Assembly: GCF_025698545.1 (NCBI RefSeq)
Contig: NC_068570.1
Span: 1,054,001-1,118,000 of the forward strand
Direction: 5' to 3'
Length of the DNA stretch: 64,000 bases
Source of the DNA: Gossypium raimondii
Lineage: Eukaryota; Streptophyta; Magnoliopsida; Malvales; Malvaceae
Shown here piece after piece: positions 56,301 through 64,000 of this stretch. The notes under the pieces are model-generated. The model searched no databases, was not told the DNA's origin, and saw only the letters and a program-made list of their open reading frames with translations. Made by a program: the position numbers and the translations under genes. Each line of letters begins with the position of its first letter. Within the stretch, counting starts at the first letter, position 1.

Positions 56301-57394
56301 CAAAGTATGCGACTTTTATTCCGGCGACCAAAGAGTGCCCTACTGAGGAAGCAGCTCGGTTATTCCTTAGACACGTGGTGAAATATTGGGGAGTGCCACT
56401 ATCTATTATCAGCGATCGAGATGGTCGATTTACTGGTCGGTTCTGGACGGAGTTGTTCAAGTCAATGGGCTCAGATTTGAACTTCTCCACGAGCATGCAT
56501 CCACAAACCGATGGGCAAACTGAACGAGTAAATGCACTGTTGGAGACGTATCTTCGGCACTATGTGAGTGCCACACAAAGGGATTGGCCAAAGTTGCTGG
56601 ATGTGGCCCAATTTTCATATAACTTGCAGCGAAGTGGGGCCACGAATCAAAGTCCATTTGAAATAGTGACGGGTCAACAGCCACTCACACCTAACGCCGT
56701 TGTGACCCATTACACAGGACCAAAACCGGCAGCCTATAGATTCGCAAAAGATTGGCAAGAGAAGAATGACTTGGCTAGAGCTTGTTTACACAAGGCAAGT
56801 AAGCGTAGCAAGAAGTGGGCCGATCAGAACCGAAGGGATGTACAATTTCAAGTGGGTGACTCAGTCCTTGCTAAACTACACTTGATTTTACGATATACTG
56901 GTTTGCACAAGGGTCTTGTGCGAAGGTATGAAGGGCCGTTTAAAATTGTGAAGAGAGTGGGCAAGGTGGCCTACAAGCTGGAGTTGCCACCAAAACTTAA
57001 AGTACACCCAGTCTTCCATGTAAGCATGCTTAAGCCGTTTCATGAGGATCAAGAAGATCCGAATCGAGGCAAGTCCGAACGAGCACCGATGGGGGTAAAA
57101 GTCTCGTATGATCGTGAAGTAGAAAACATTGAGGCAGATCGGGTAATTAGACGAAAGTACCACCGACCACAGCATGAGTACTTAGTTCGATGGAAGGGAC
57201 TTCCTGATAGCGAAGCAAGTTGGGAACCTGCTGAGGCATTGTGGCAGTTCCAAGGGAAGATTGACCAGTTCCATAAGGAGGATGCGACGAGGGCGTCGCT
57301 AGAACAAGTGGGGGAGAATGTCATGGGTTGCGCGTCGGTGCTCGCAACCATGACAAACTGGTGCGATCCATCGTGTTCGAGGGAGGTCATTTAG
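53372..57394 (+). CDS. chromovirus gag C-terminus + pol polyprotein (1340-codon frame)
   Basis: Uninterrupted frame. In order: gag C-terminal part (1-100), CCHC zinc knuckle [13 protein letters not shown] (150-162), aspartic protease [10 protein letters not shown] (DTG at 216), reverse transcriptase with YLDD at about 553, RNase H ([12 protein letters not shown], about 700), integrase HHCC zinc finger ([12 protein letters not shown]...CLVC, about 884), and DDE core (MDFI about 955, SDRDGRF about 1014, GQTERVN about 1050). A C-terminal chromodomain (about 1265-1310) reads [18 protein letters not shown]. The frame runs into the 3' LTR and stops at 57392-57394. The apparent ATG at 53372 is only the first Met after the gag frameshifts, not the original start. 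All catalytic residues I can see are intact. Confidence 0.92.
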   Translation: MLLCCGGSEIETWEEFRCEFKAQFYPEYAEDEARARLRRLAQQGTVREYVQEFSELMLQISDMGEKEAFFSFMDGLKPWAKQELQRRGVQELTKAMSVAESLAEFGGRKDNSNSSKPRLKGNSGGDKERPTRNGDGKKSWDKRKSGPIRCFHCEGPHMIKDCPKKVALKAMEAKGESDMEDNNLGSILGGVEDRMSHGLMFVDIIVAGRKLNALVDTGASDLFMSEEAACKLGLKIDNEGGRIKTVNSESIPIKGVAKGVDLQLGNWSGKVSIKVIPLDDYDFVVGLSFLDQVKALIAPSSNYMVISDAKHQCMVKVTRKRSFEGKTLSAIQFAKGVRRNEVSYLATLKIEETAESVSEIPKEVGQLLQSFRDVMPAQLPKSLPPKREVDHKIELVSNVVPPARAPYRMSPPELEELRKQLKELLDAGFIRPSKSPYGAPVLFQKKHDGSLRMCIDYRALNKITVKNRYPIPLIADLFDQLGSARWFTKLDLRSGYHQVRIVEGDEPKTACVTRYGSYEFLVMPFGLTNAPATFCTLMNKVLQPFLDRFVVVYLDDIVVYSKSLEEHVRHLREVFQTLRENELFVKEEKCSFAQQEVSFLGHIVGGGKIRMDKNKIRAISEWEPPTKVTELRSFLGLANYYRRFVEGYSKITTPLTDMLKKGKVWDWNPECEKAFNQLKQEMTKEPVLVLPDFMKPYEVRTDASDYAIGGVMMQDGHPIAFESRKLNETERRYTVQEKEMTAVVHCLRTWRHYLLGSRFVVLTDNVANSYFLTQKKLSPKQARWQVLLAEFDFTMEYKPGSANNVADALSRKMEFAAISQPDGSLLERIREGLSHNPTAKNLIELAKEGKTRRFWLDGELVYTHGHRLYVPHYGKLRKEVMKECHDSKWAGHPGMHRTLALLEDRYYWPHMGADVETYVKTCLVCQQDKVELKTPAGLLQPLPVPERPWESLSMDFIIGLPKSDGFASILVVVDRFSKYATFIPATKECPTEEAARLFLRHVVKYWGVPLSIISDRDGRFTGRFWTELFKSMGSDLNFSTSMHPQTDGQTERVNALLETYLRHYVSATQRDWPKLLDVAQFSYNLQRSGATNQSPFEIVTGQQPLTPNAVVTHYTGPKPAAYRFAKDWQEKNDLARACLHKASKRSKKWADQNRRDVQFQVGDSVLAKLHLILRYTGLHKGLVRRYEGPFKIVKRVGKVAYKLELPPKLKVHPVFHVSMLKPFHEDQEDPNRGKSERAPMGVKVSYDREVENIEADRVIRRKYHRPQHEYLVRWKGLPDSEASWEPAEALWQFQGKIDQFHKEDATRASLEQVGENVMGCASVLATMTNWCDPSCSREVI
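57306..57318 (+). other. polypurine tract of the chromovirus
   Basis: AAGTGGGGGAGAA immediately before the 3' LTR (TGTCATGG at 57319), the expected place and composition for plus-strand priming. Confidence 0.8.
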
Positions 57395-57920
57395 CCCAAC
57401 CAAACTGGCCCAACCAAACTGGCCCGGTGATTGGAGAGATTAAAAGCCCATCTCAACAGCCTGATAGAAATGGGAAGTGTTCTAGAAGATATAATTATGG
57501 AATCTTAGAGTTCTATTTGTATATAGCTGGTTATGTAAGCTTAGAGTTCTAATTGTATTCAGCTTTTAATTATAGCTATTGAAATACTGTGAGGCTCAAC
57601 TATAAATAGAGACCTCTTTACTCATTGTAGATTCATTGAGTTATTAATAAGAATTTTGAGAGTATTCACTCAAACTTTTCTCTCAAGTGTTCTTGCTTTT
57701 GTTCATCTTTCAAGGCTCGTTCTTACTTCGTTCTTCTGCTGTTCTTCGTGAAAATCTTAAGGGAATTCTATTGAATCCTTTATTGTTGCGAGTGAAGTTG
57801 ACTTGGGCGTTTTTGCTGCTGAATCTTTTTTTGTTACAAGTTAGGCTGACTTAGGCGTTTTAAGCAGAGAAACTGCCTAAGGCCGCACGGATCGCGTGGG
57901 AAAACTCTAAGTCCGTGACA
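57319..57920 (+). repeat. 3' LTR of the chromovirus
   Basis: 602 bp, same ends as the 5' LTR. It keeps the TATA-like CTATAAATAG (about 57600-57609) and has 'cccaaccaaactgg' in tandem (57394-57423) where the 5' LTR has one copy. The end of the pol frame overlaps its first 76 bases. Confidence 0.95.
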
Positions 57921-58270
57921 CAAGTGCATGGTTAATCTTCAGCTTTTGGGTTGCTGCAATATCTGTTTCTGTTTTTTTGTTTAGCTCCGTTATGCCGTAA
58001 CTCAGGTGATAGATGTTTTATCTGCACAGCTGTTAGGAGTTTATAAATAGATATGTTGAACATCATAGAAAATTATTAAAAATCATATTAATTATTTAAA
58101 ACTCATAAAAATTATTTTTTTGGCATCATAAATTTTATAAATTTTTAATAAAGAATTTTTACAAAGTTAGGTTTCCAATAAAAATTTGAGTTTTTATTAG
58201 AAAATTGTGTTTTTCATTTAGAAATTGAGTAAATAGTTGATGGATCGATTAGTAGTTAATAGAGAATATC
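57921..58270 (+). repeat. P450-flanking segmental duplicate, copy 2, right part
   Basis: Continues the homology with 41954-42230 after the chromovirus ('ttgggttgctgcaatat', 'ggagtttataaatagatatg'). The stretch 58150-58230 also matches 43585-43670, the sequence to the right of the solo LTR at 42340-43580. This supports the reading of that LTR as an insertion. Confidence 0.7.
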
Positions 58271-60554
58271 ATTATTTAAAAGAACCCTCAACTACTATGT
58301 CTCCACATATGTCCAACCATCTCAGAAACGGCAAAGCATCTGATATTAAGAACTTTCCACTTAGTACAATGAAGTCATCCATCGACTTCTTCCATTTCAA
58401 CTGTTCAACTCCTTCGCTGGAATTTGGAATTCGCTTCCCTACAATAATCCTCATTATCACGTTCAGAGTAACTTCTTTGAACCATCCCTTCATCTCCACA
58501 AATACTTTATCGGAGTTAGCACTTCTCTTCTTGTTCCACAGCTGGTACAACTGTTGCAGAGATGTCTTCACCTCGGATTCCCTTACATGTTTAAGTAATT
58601 TGAGTCGGTGATTGGAGAGGAGCTCAATAGTGGCTATCTTGCGTATATGACGCCAATAAGGTCCATACGGTGCAAAGCCAAACATGGCTCTGTTGTAACC
58701 CAAAAGTTCCGAGCTTGCAAGTTTTGGACGAGAGGCAAACGCTTTATCATTTGTGGTGAGACATTCTTTAGCAATCTGTTAGAGTATGCCCAAAGATCAA
58801 TCATGAGATGGTTGTAATAACATACTTGATTTATCATGTTTATTAATATAAGGCGTTACCATTATTATTTCAGTTTCTTTTCTGTGTATATAAATAAACT
58901 GTTTTATAATAATGTCCTGAGAATAATATAATTATTCTTAAAAGTTCCTTAGTCAAGTATTATGTTGGATAGAACAACGATAATGCATTAAGACTAACGT
59001 GTAGTTGATTGATGATAAAGAGTTGTCATTGATATGGAATGTCAGAATCATTACATGAATATGTGTGTTAGAGAACAACATATTGGACTGACCCGTTATG
59101 AGTATGTTTCTTGGATTATTATGTAATTGTCACGACATTACTCATAATGATTAATATTTATATGATCCTCAGACTTGAGATCATCATAATCCCAACATCA
59201 TGAGTTGTATATTTTGATACAGTCAAACGTACACCGTAACTGGTTGTTCTATAAAAACTGATGTTGGATATACCACAATCTATGTAGAGGGATATAGTTG
59301 GTCGATATAGGATAAGTCCCTCCTACATAATGGGAGTAATATCTTAGGCCACTTGATTAAGTGAGACTAGAAATGCATGGCCATGCTCAAATAAGTTGAT
59401 ATTAGATGTCATACTTATTTGTATATCGTAGTCTGCTTAAGATATCAAGGAACATGGAATGGACAATGCAAGTGTGACTATTCCATGACTTGTGTCCAAT
59501 CCAGAGATAAAGGACTTAAGGATTATTGCATAAACGGTTAATCATAAAAAGGTTATGTCGAATCATGATCTCTTGTGACTTAGGTAGCAATGATGCATTG
59601 CTAGATGCCACTCATTGTTCGTAGCATTAGAATCGTTCTAGTGTTCTTGCTAACGTTACAAGAACCTCTGTGGTCACCCTATAGTTGAAATGAACGGAAT
59701 AAACCATAGTTGGTATTGTTTTTGGGTCGCTTGAATTAAATTAATTATAGAATTAATTTAATTCGGTAATAAAATTTCAACACATTATGTACAAGGTTGT
59801 TGTACATTATAGTGAGGACATGAATTTGGTTAGCATAAGAATTCAAATAAATATATGGTTTACCGAACTTATATTATAATTAATGTAATTATAATTTTCG
59901 GATTAAAATATTATTATATTTATTTAATTCTTAAAAAAAACCCTAAAACAAAAGGATATATATAATCCCGTTTTTCTTTGTTTGAGTCTGGCAGCCGTCA
60001 AAGAAAAATAACTCTCAAAACTGTTTTGGGGATTCCTTCCGTTCGTAGTCAACTGGGTGGATTACGTAGAGGCCGGAATCACGATAGATTGCGGTTTGGT
60101 TCGACAGCAGATCAGACTACTCGTTGTTGAGGTGTTGCTGTCTACTCTGAATAAACATTAGGTAATTTCGCAACCTCTTTCACCCTGATTCGTTCCTCAC
60201 ACATGGATCCCTGGTTAGGATCGCCGGATTTTTATTTTTCGCTGCGCCATAGGGGTGCCGGCGATCCAACACAATCTCCCAATCGCTCACCACCAAAGCT
60301 CTATGCACCCCCAACTTGATAGTGAACATTTTTCCATATTTATCAGCCATGTTAGCCAAGCTTATTTGAGGTGGTTGTGGCCCTCCTAAGAGGCGCAGAT
60401 GACCAATAATAGGCCATGCTCCACCAGCTTCTGGCGCTGTTTTCTTCGAGTTTGTGTTTCTTCTTGAGATCCATAGGAAAGAGAAAAGAAACAGTAGTGG
60501 AAAGGCAATGATTGCAACAGTTGGAATTCCTGTGACTGAATGGAAATAATCCAT
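58261..60554 (-). pseudogene. CYP82D pseudogene, CYP-D, split by a solo LTR and 3' truncated
   Basis: Exon 1 begins at 60554 (MDYFHSVTGIPTVAIIAF, then APEAGGAWPIIGHL) and is readable to VVSDWEI at 60277. A 1495-bp LTR (58777-60271) plus its duplicated CAATC interrupts it. Reading resumes at 58776 with AKECLTTNDKAFASRPK in the correct register and continues through YGPYWRHIRKIATIELLSNH and VGKRIPNSSEGVE. At about 58300 the sequence skips from RWLDICG to DIVVEG, an internal deletion of about 15 codons. P450 homology then ends near 58280; the rest of exon 1 and all of exon 2 (haem loop) are missing. The frame is otherwise open, so the insertion and deletion are the visible lesions. Confidence 0.88.
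58777..60271 (-). mobile_element. solo LTR (1495 bp) in exon 1 of CYP-D
   Basis: The ends are TGTTAGAG...GATCCAACA, with CAATC on both sides (58772-58776 and 60272-60276), a perfect 5-bp target duplication. The minus strand starts TGTTGGATCGCCGGCACC. No gag-pol is attached, so it is a recombination product of a full element. TGTTRGA ends suggest a Copia-type LTR; family not identified. Confidence 0.88.
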
Positions 60555-60837
60555 CGCCAGATTCCCACTTTAAGATTAAGATAAGAAATGGAAAGTGAGT
60601 AGCAGAGATAAGAACATATATATAATATATATATATTCAATCTTTGAATTTTGTCTCGTTGTGGAAAACAGAGTGCATTAGCCGAGGAAATTCATAGAAG
60701 ATTTATATGAGGGAGTTGGATTTACAGGGTTAAGTAATGTCACAGCATCGCCTATCATTATTGACCAGTTATTCAACCGATAGCATCTTTTTTTTTTGTT
60801 TTTGTCTCTTAATAAATACTATTGAGAAATGTATTAT

Positions 60838-62250
60838 TGATCTTTAGTTGTCTGAATGGTTAATTGTGATTAACCGCAAGAGCTAAAATAGTTCATATAG
60901 TACTAGACCTCACAGCTGGATTAGACGTCTCAAAATAATCATAGCCTATCACTTGAGAGTATCCCTATTAATATCTTTAGTAAGATTGAAAATACTCTCA
61001 GAAATTGAATTGATTATTGTTATCTTCTCCGAACTATACAATCAAATGTATTTATATAAGTGTTGTATGAGTTATTACTACTAACAATTTAGTAACTGCA
61101 TACAATTTGTATAATAGACTAACAGAGAACTACTTACGCTTCTAACAGTCAGATATTTAAATAATAATTTTAACGCATTATTTTCAAGAAACTATTACAA
61201 ATCGTCTTATCTTCTCAAGTAAATTTCTTTTCTTGGATTCGCAAATTGTCTTCCAACACAATCATCCTTCGTCATATAAAAAACTTAATCTTTTTCACTT
61301 TCCATTTGTCCAATACCTTTTTATAGAACAATAATTAGATTGAAATTTCGAGATAACGTAGCTAAACAGGTGAGCAATAGATTTCATTTATTTAATAAAA
61401 CCACATGGCTAGTGTAGTATTCTCGATGGAAGATCATAAAGGTAATGAAATAGTTTCAATTTTGGTGGTAGCAGGTATATTATAGTTTATTTCATATCAA
61501 TAGCTAACGATGATATTTGATAATATGAGATTTCGATTTTCAACATCTTTTATATAATTATTTTTAAAATGATACATAAGTTAATTTGAGAAAATAAATT
61601 TTTTCATCATGAATATCATAAAAGAAATTAGTGTATAATTTGAAGTTTTCGGAAGAATTTTTTTTAAGTTTTTCAATTAAATTTAAGATTTTGTAACTAA
61701 ATTCAGGATTTAATGGTATTAACTACACTCTTTCAGTATCTAGCTAAGTAAATCTCTTTTCTCTTGCTAGATATATTCCTATGCTCGATAAGTTGGTGGG
61801 CGAAGTCACAATTATCAAACCTACTAAGTTGATTAGGATATCAAGTATATTGCTATCCTAGCTAAAAATCAATTCGTTTTTCGGCGCTACTAAAATTAAT
61901 CTTAATTTATTTAGTTAAGATCTCAACCTTAATTTCTCTTATAAACTAACAGAGAACTAACAGAGTGCCTTTCTTACACTCCTTTTGATATTGAACAACC
62001 ATTTATAACCAATAGGCTTTCTCCTTAGGGGAAACACTTACTGAGACCAAGTACCATTCTTGAGAAGGGCATCTAATTCCTCCTTCACAGCATCCTGCCA
62101 AGATGGATGCTTCATCGCATCGTGCACATTCACAGGATCAACTTCCTCGTGTGCAACAACCATATAGACCTTGGTCTTAAAAACACTAGCCTTGACTCTT
62201 GTAAACATAAGATGTTGATTGTTATAATCACCAACTCTTGTAAACATTTT
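60838..62250 (-). pseudogene. broken Copia reverse-transcriptase region with nested LTR-like DNA
   Basis: 62247-61960 on the minus strand encodes the start of a Copia RT domain: HDAMKHPSWQDAVKEELDAL, NGTWSQ, a stop, then RRKPIGYKWLFNIKRS. The domain resumes at about 60960 with GYDYFETSNPAVRSSTI, a stop, then TILALAVNHN, FRQLKI. Between them (about 60990-61950) is unrelated DNA starting 'ctgttagtttataagag' and containing another LTR-like stretch with TATATAAATACA (about 61030-61130). So the RT was split by later insertions and also carries stops. Confidence 0.7.
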
Positions 62251-62958
62251 GGAGGTTATGCAAAATAATGAATGGTTAATGAAAAATTACGAAAGTTGTC
62301 CCACTTTGTTTTACTCAATTGAAAAAGTGAAGAGAATTATACATAGTAATTTTAATAATAGAAGAAACCATGGTCATGATCACGGATACCATACGTAATA
62401 ATTACTATTATCATGGAGTTAACAATTATTTTAATCAAGACCAATAATTGTGAAAAGACAGAGAAAAGTAATCTAACTCATCTTTCAACCATCGTTAAAT
62501 TTTTGCTATTATTAAGCATACAGTACCTTAGTATCTTATAAAGTTTGATGAGGAAATGTTCAATTTCCATTTGTCCAATACCATTTTAGAGAACAATAAA
62601 TAGATTGAAATTTTGAGATAATTTACTTAAAGAGGTATCCATTATTTTTAATGGAATGCAATTAAATTTTATTATTAACTATATGCATAATAATAGAATA
62701 AGCTTCGAAAATACAAAATGTCATACAAGCCTTTATTTTATTTTATTGATTCCATCATTTTCCACTAAAACCGATCATATGGTTCAATTAAAAGAAGACC
62801 TACGATATGGATCTCTAGAGTAGTAGATTTCATTAATTTAATCAAAACCAAATATGTGATGACAAGTGGCTGATAACATTGCAAGATAAATTTGTCATTT
62901 TGGAAGTATTCAAATTGATTTTTGATTTCGTGTTTAAATAAATTTTGATTAAATTTTT
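62251..62958. other. AT-rich intergenic DNA
   Basis: No gene is seen. 62560-62640 resembles 61305-61385 ('tccatttgtccaataccttt' and relatives, 'gattgaaatttcgagataa'), a short direct repeat about 1.25 kb apart. Confidence 0.5.
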
Positions 62959-63388
62959 TGTTAGAGATCGACTTGATTAAGTAATGAACAAGTAAAAAAA
63001 TAGTAGAAGAAATTAAGAAATTAAACACACAAATTTAACGTGAAAAAACTCCTCCAAAGAGGATAAAAAACCACCGGCAAAGATAATTTTACTATAATGG
63101 CAAAAGAAACGAAAAGTACAAAAGATGGAGATAAAAACTAAACCCAGAAAACCCGAAAATAAAGAATCCTCAAAATATAAACACAAAATTCTCTAAATTT
63201 GTTATGAGTTCTAATATCTAATAGGTATAGTTTCTAAGGTTGTAAAAGAGCCTATTTATAGGCTAAATTCATATGTCAAATAATAATAAAATAATCTAAA
63301 CTAACCAGTGTTTGATTGAAACAAATAAACAGATTTTAACTAGAAGATTATTTATCAAATTTAACTGAAATAGGAGTCATACTTAACA
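62959..63388 (-). repeat. 3' LTR of a Copia element
   Basis: On the minus strand TGTTAAGTATGACTCC...CTCTAACA, 430 bp, preceded by the purine-rich AAGGTGGAGATT at 63389-63400. It contains a TATA box (CCTATAAATAGGC, about 63255). The partner 5' LTR would be right of the window, so no target duplication can be checked. Confidence 0.75.
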
Positions 63389-63400
63389 AATCTCCACCTT

Positions 63401-64000
63401 GACTCATATTTCTACAACGCCATCTTTACCAAAGCTCGCCACGAGCCTATCTTGAACTATGATGGGAATTAACTGAGTCGAATCTGTGCTTAGAAACTGG
63501 AAGACTTCTAGCCTTCGACTTGTACACTGCAAAATCAAAACTAACCCGGGTCTGATTTTCACGAACACAGTGCCCTAACTTTTCAAAACCTGCATCCAAA
63601 AAAGAACCTCTCTTCAACGAAACGGTCATACATTTTTCTCTCCTATGACCAAGTTGCCTCCGCTCCAAACGAGTTGACTTCGACTCAGATCGATTTAGGA
63701 CGTCTGTTTCACCGATCCTTTGTAGAACCTTCCAGAATATAAAGACTGCCAGTTCTTTTACCTTTTAACAAAACGAGGACTCCATGAGATATTTTAATGC
63801 CGCTCGACTTGATGTTGATTCTGCATCCTTTCAAGTCTAAAATACTCGAGGAGATGAGATTCTTTTGTAAATCAGGTACATGCCTGATATCAGAGAGTGT
63901 CCTAATCGCCCCATCGTGTGTCCTAATTTTAATAGTACCAATGCCAATTACCTTACTAGACGAATCGTTTCCCATGCGCACATCTCCACCTTCATCCGAA
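63401..64000 (-). pseudogene. Copia internal region: protease / GAG-pre-integrase, deleted derivative
   Basis: From the right edge the minus strand encodes MRMGNDSSSKVIGIGTIKIR, LSDIRHVPDLQKNLIS and GKRTGSLYILEGST, the segment just after the protease of Copia polyproteins. After a stop and frame change it reads RRQLGHRREKCM, DAGFEKLGHC, the GAG-pre-integrase region. Only about 70 bases later the polypurine tract and LTR begin. Integrase, RT and RNase H are absent: an internally deleted element, with its 5' part beyond base 64000. Confidence 0.75.

Larger units (their letters stand above)
52243..57920 (+). mobile_element. Ty3/Gypsy chromovirus retrotransposon, nearly complete
   Basis: 5678-bp element with both LTRs (52243-52829 and 57319-57920), PBS, gag, pol and polypurine tract. 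CAAG flanks both ends (52239-52242 and 57921-57924) as a target duplication. Domain order gag - zinc knuckle - protease - RT - RNase H - integrase - chromodomain places it in the chromoviruses. The chromodomain ([18 protein letters not shown]) and the gag sequence suggest a Galadriel/Reina-like clade; the clade is tentative. Pol is one uninterrupted frame, but gag carries two frameshifts, so the element is probably non-autonomous now. LTR divergence is six substitutions in about 587 aligned bases plus a 14-bp and a 1-bp indel. Confidence 0.93.

Noticed and set aside
53638..57390. Several minus-strand frames of 60-164 codons under the chromovirus
   Set aside because: All are antisense shadows of gag-pol; none has a domain.
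1..64000. Searched for organelle DNA insertions, rRNA or snRNA genes
   Set aside because: No stretch with the expected conserved sequence was recognised by eye; a database search would be needed to exclude short ones.

Overview
The window is plant nuclear DNA: AT-rich, intron-containing genes separated by long gaps full of degraded transposable elements. The families present (a CYP82D P450 cluster, LTRs rich in CACACGG/CCGTGTG motifs, 'TGTAACACCCCTAACCC' LTR ends) point to Malvaceae and most likely cotton (Gossypium). The species is an inference; the eukaryotic plant assignment is certain.

Layout. 0-1.2 kb: first exon of a WAKL14-like wall-associated receptor kinase on the minus strand; the rest lies left of the window. 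1.2-20.6 kb: mostly non-coding, with one small uncharacterised gene (5616-5951, minus), SINE copies, MITEs, a LINE 3' end, a decayed Copia element, and long foldback elements (17.1-17.65 kb and 18.2-19.0 kb). 20.8-22.2 kb: intact intronless seven-blade WD40 gene (JINGUBANG-like, plus). 23.5-27.25 kb: eight-exon kinase gene with an N-terminal USP-like domain (705 aa, minus), reconstructed here from splice signals. 27.5-36.1 kb: repeats, including a roughly 1.3 kb direct duplication that brackets a stranded RRM exon of a LIF2/hnRNP Q-like gene.

36.2-60.6 kb is a minus-strand CYP82D cytochrome P450 cluster with four members. CYP-A (36239-38241) is complete apart from one Trp-to-stop change upstream of the haem cysteine. 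CYP-B (43915-44051) is a short exon fragment cut by an LTR. CYP-C (46806-49102) is the only intact copy (526 aa, two exons). CYP-D (58261-60554) is 3' truncated and split by a 1495-bp solo LTR with a perfect 5-bp target duplication. Duplicated flanking DNA (about 41.56-42.2 kb against 51.85-52.24 plus 57.92-58.27 kb) shows that the cluster grew by segmental duplication. A nearly complete Ty3/Gypsy chromovirus (52243-57920) later landed in one flank; its LTRs differ by only six substitutions and two indels.

60.8-64.0 kb: broken Copia reverse-transcriptase pieces, then the 3' part of a Copia element running off the right edge. The functional content is therefore one WAKL exon, one small unknown gene, one WD40 gene, one kinase gene and one P450. 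P450s of this subfamily act in sesquiterpenoid/phytoalexin (gossypol) and flavone oxidation in other studied cases, but the substrate of CYP-C cannot be read from sequence.
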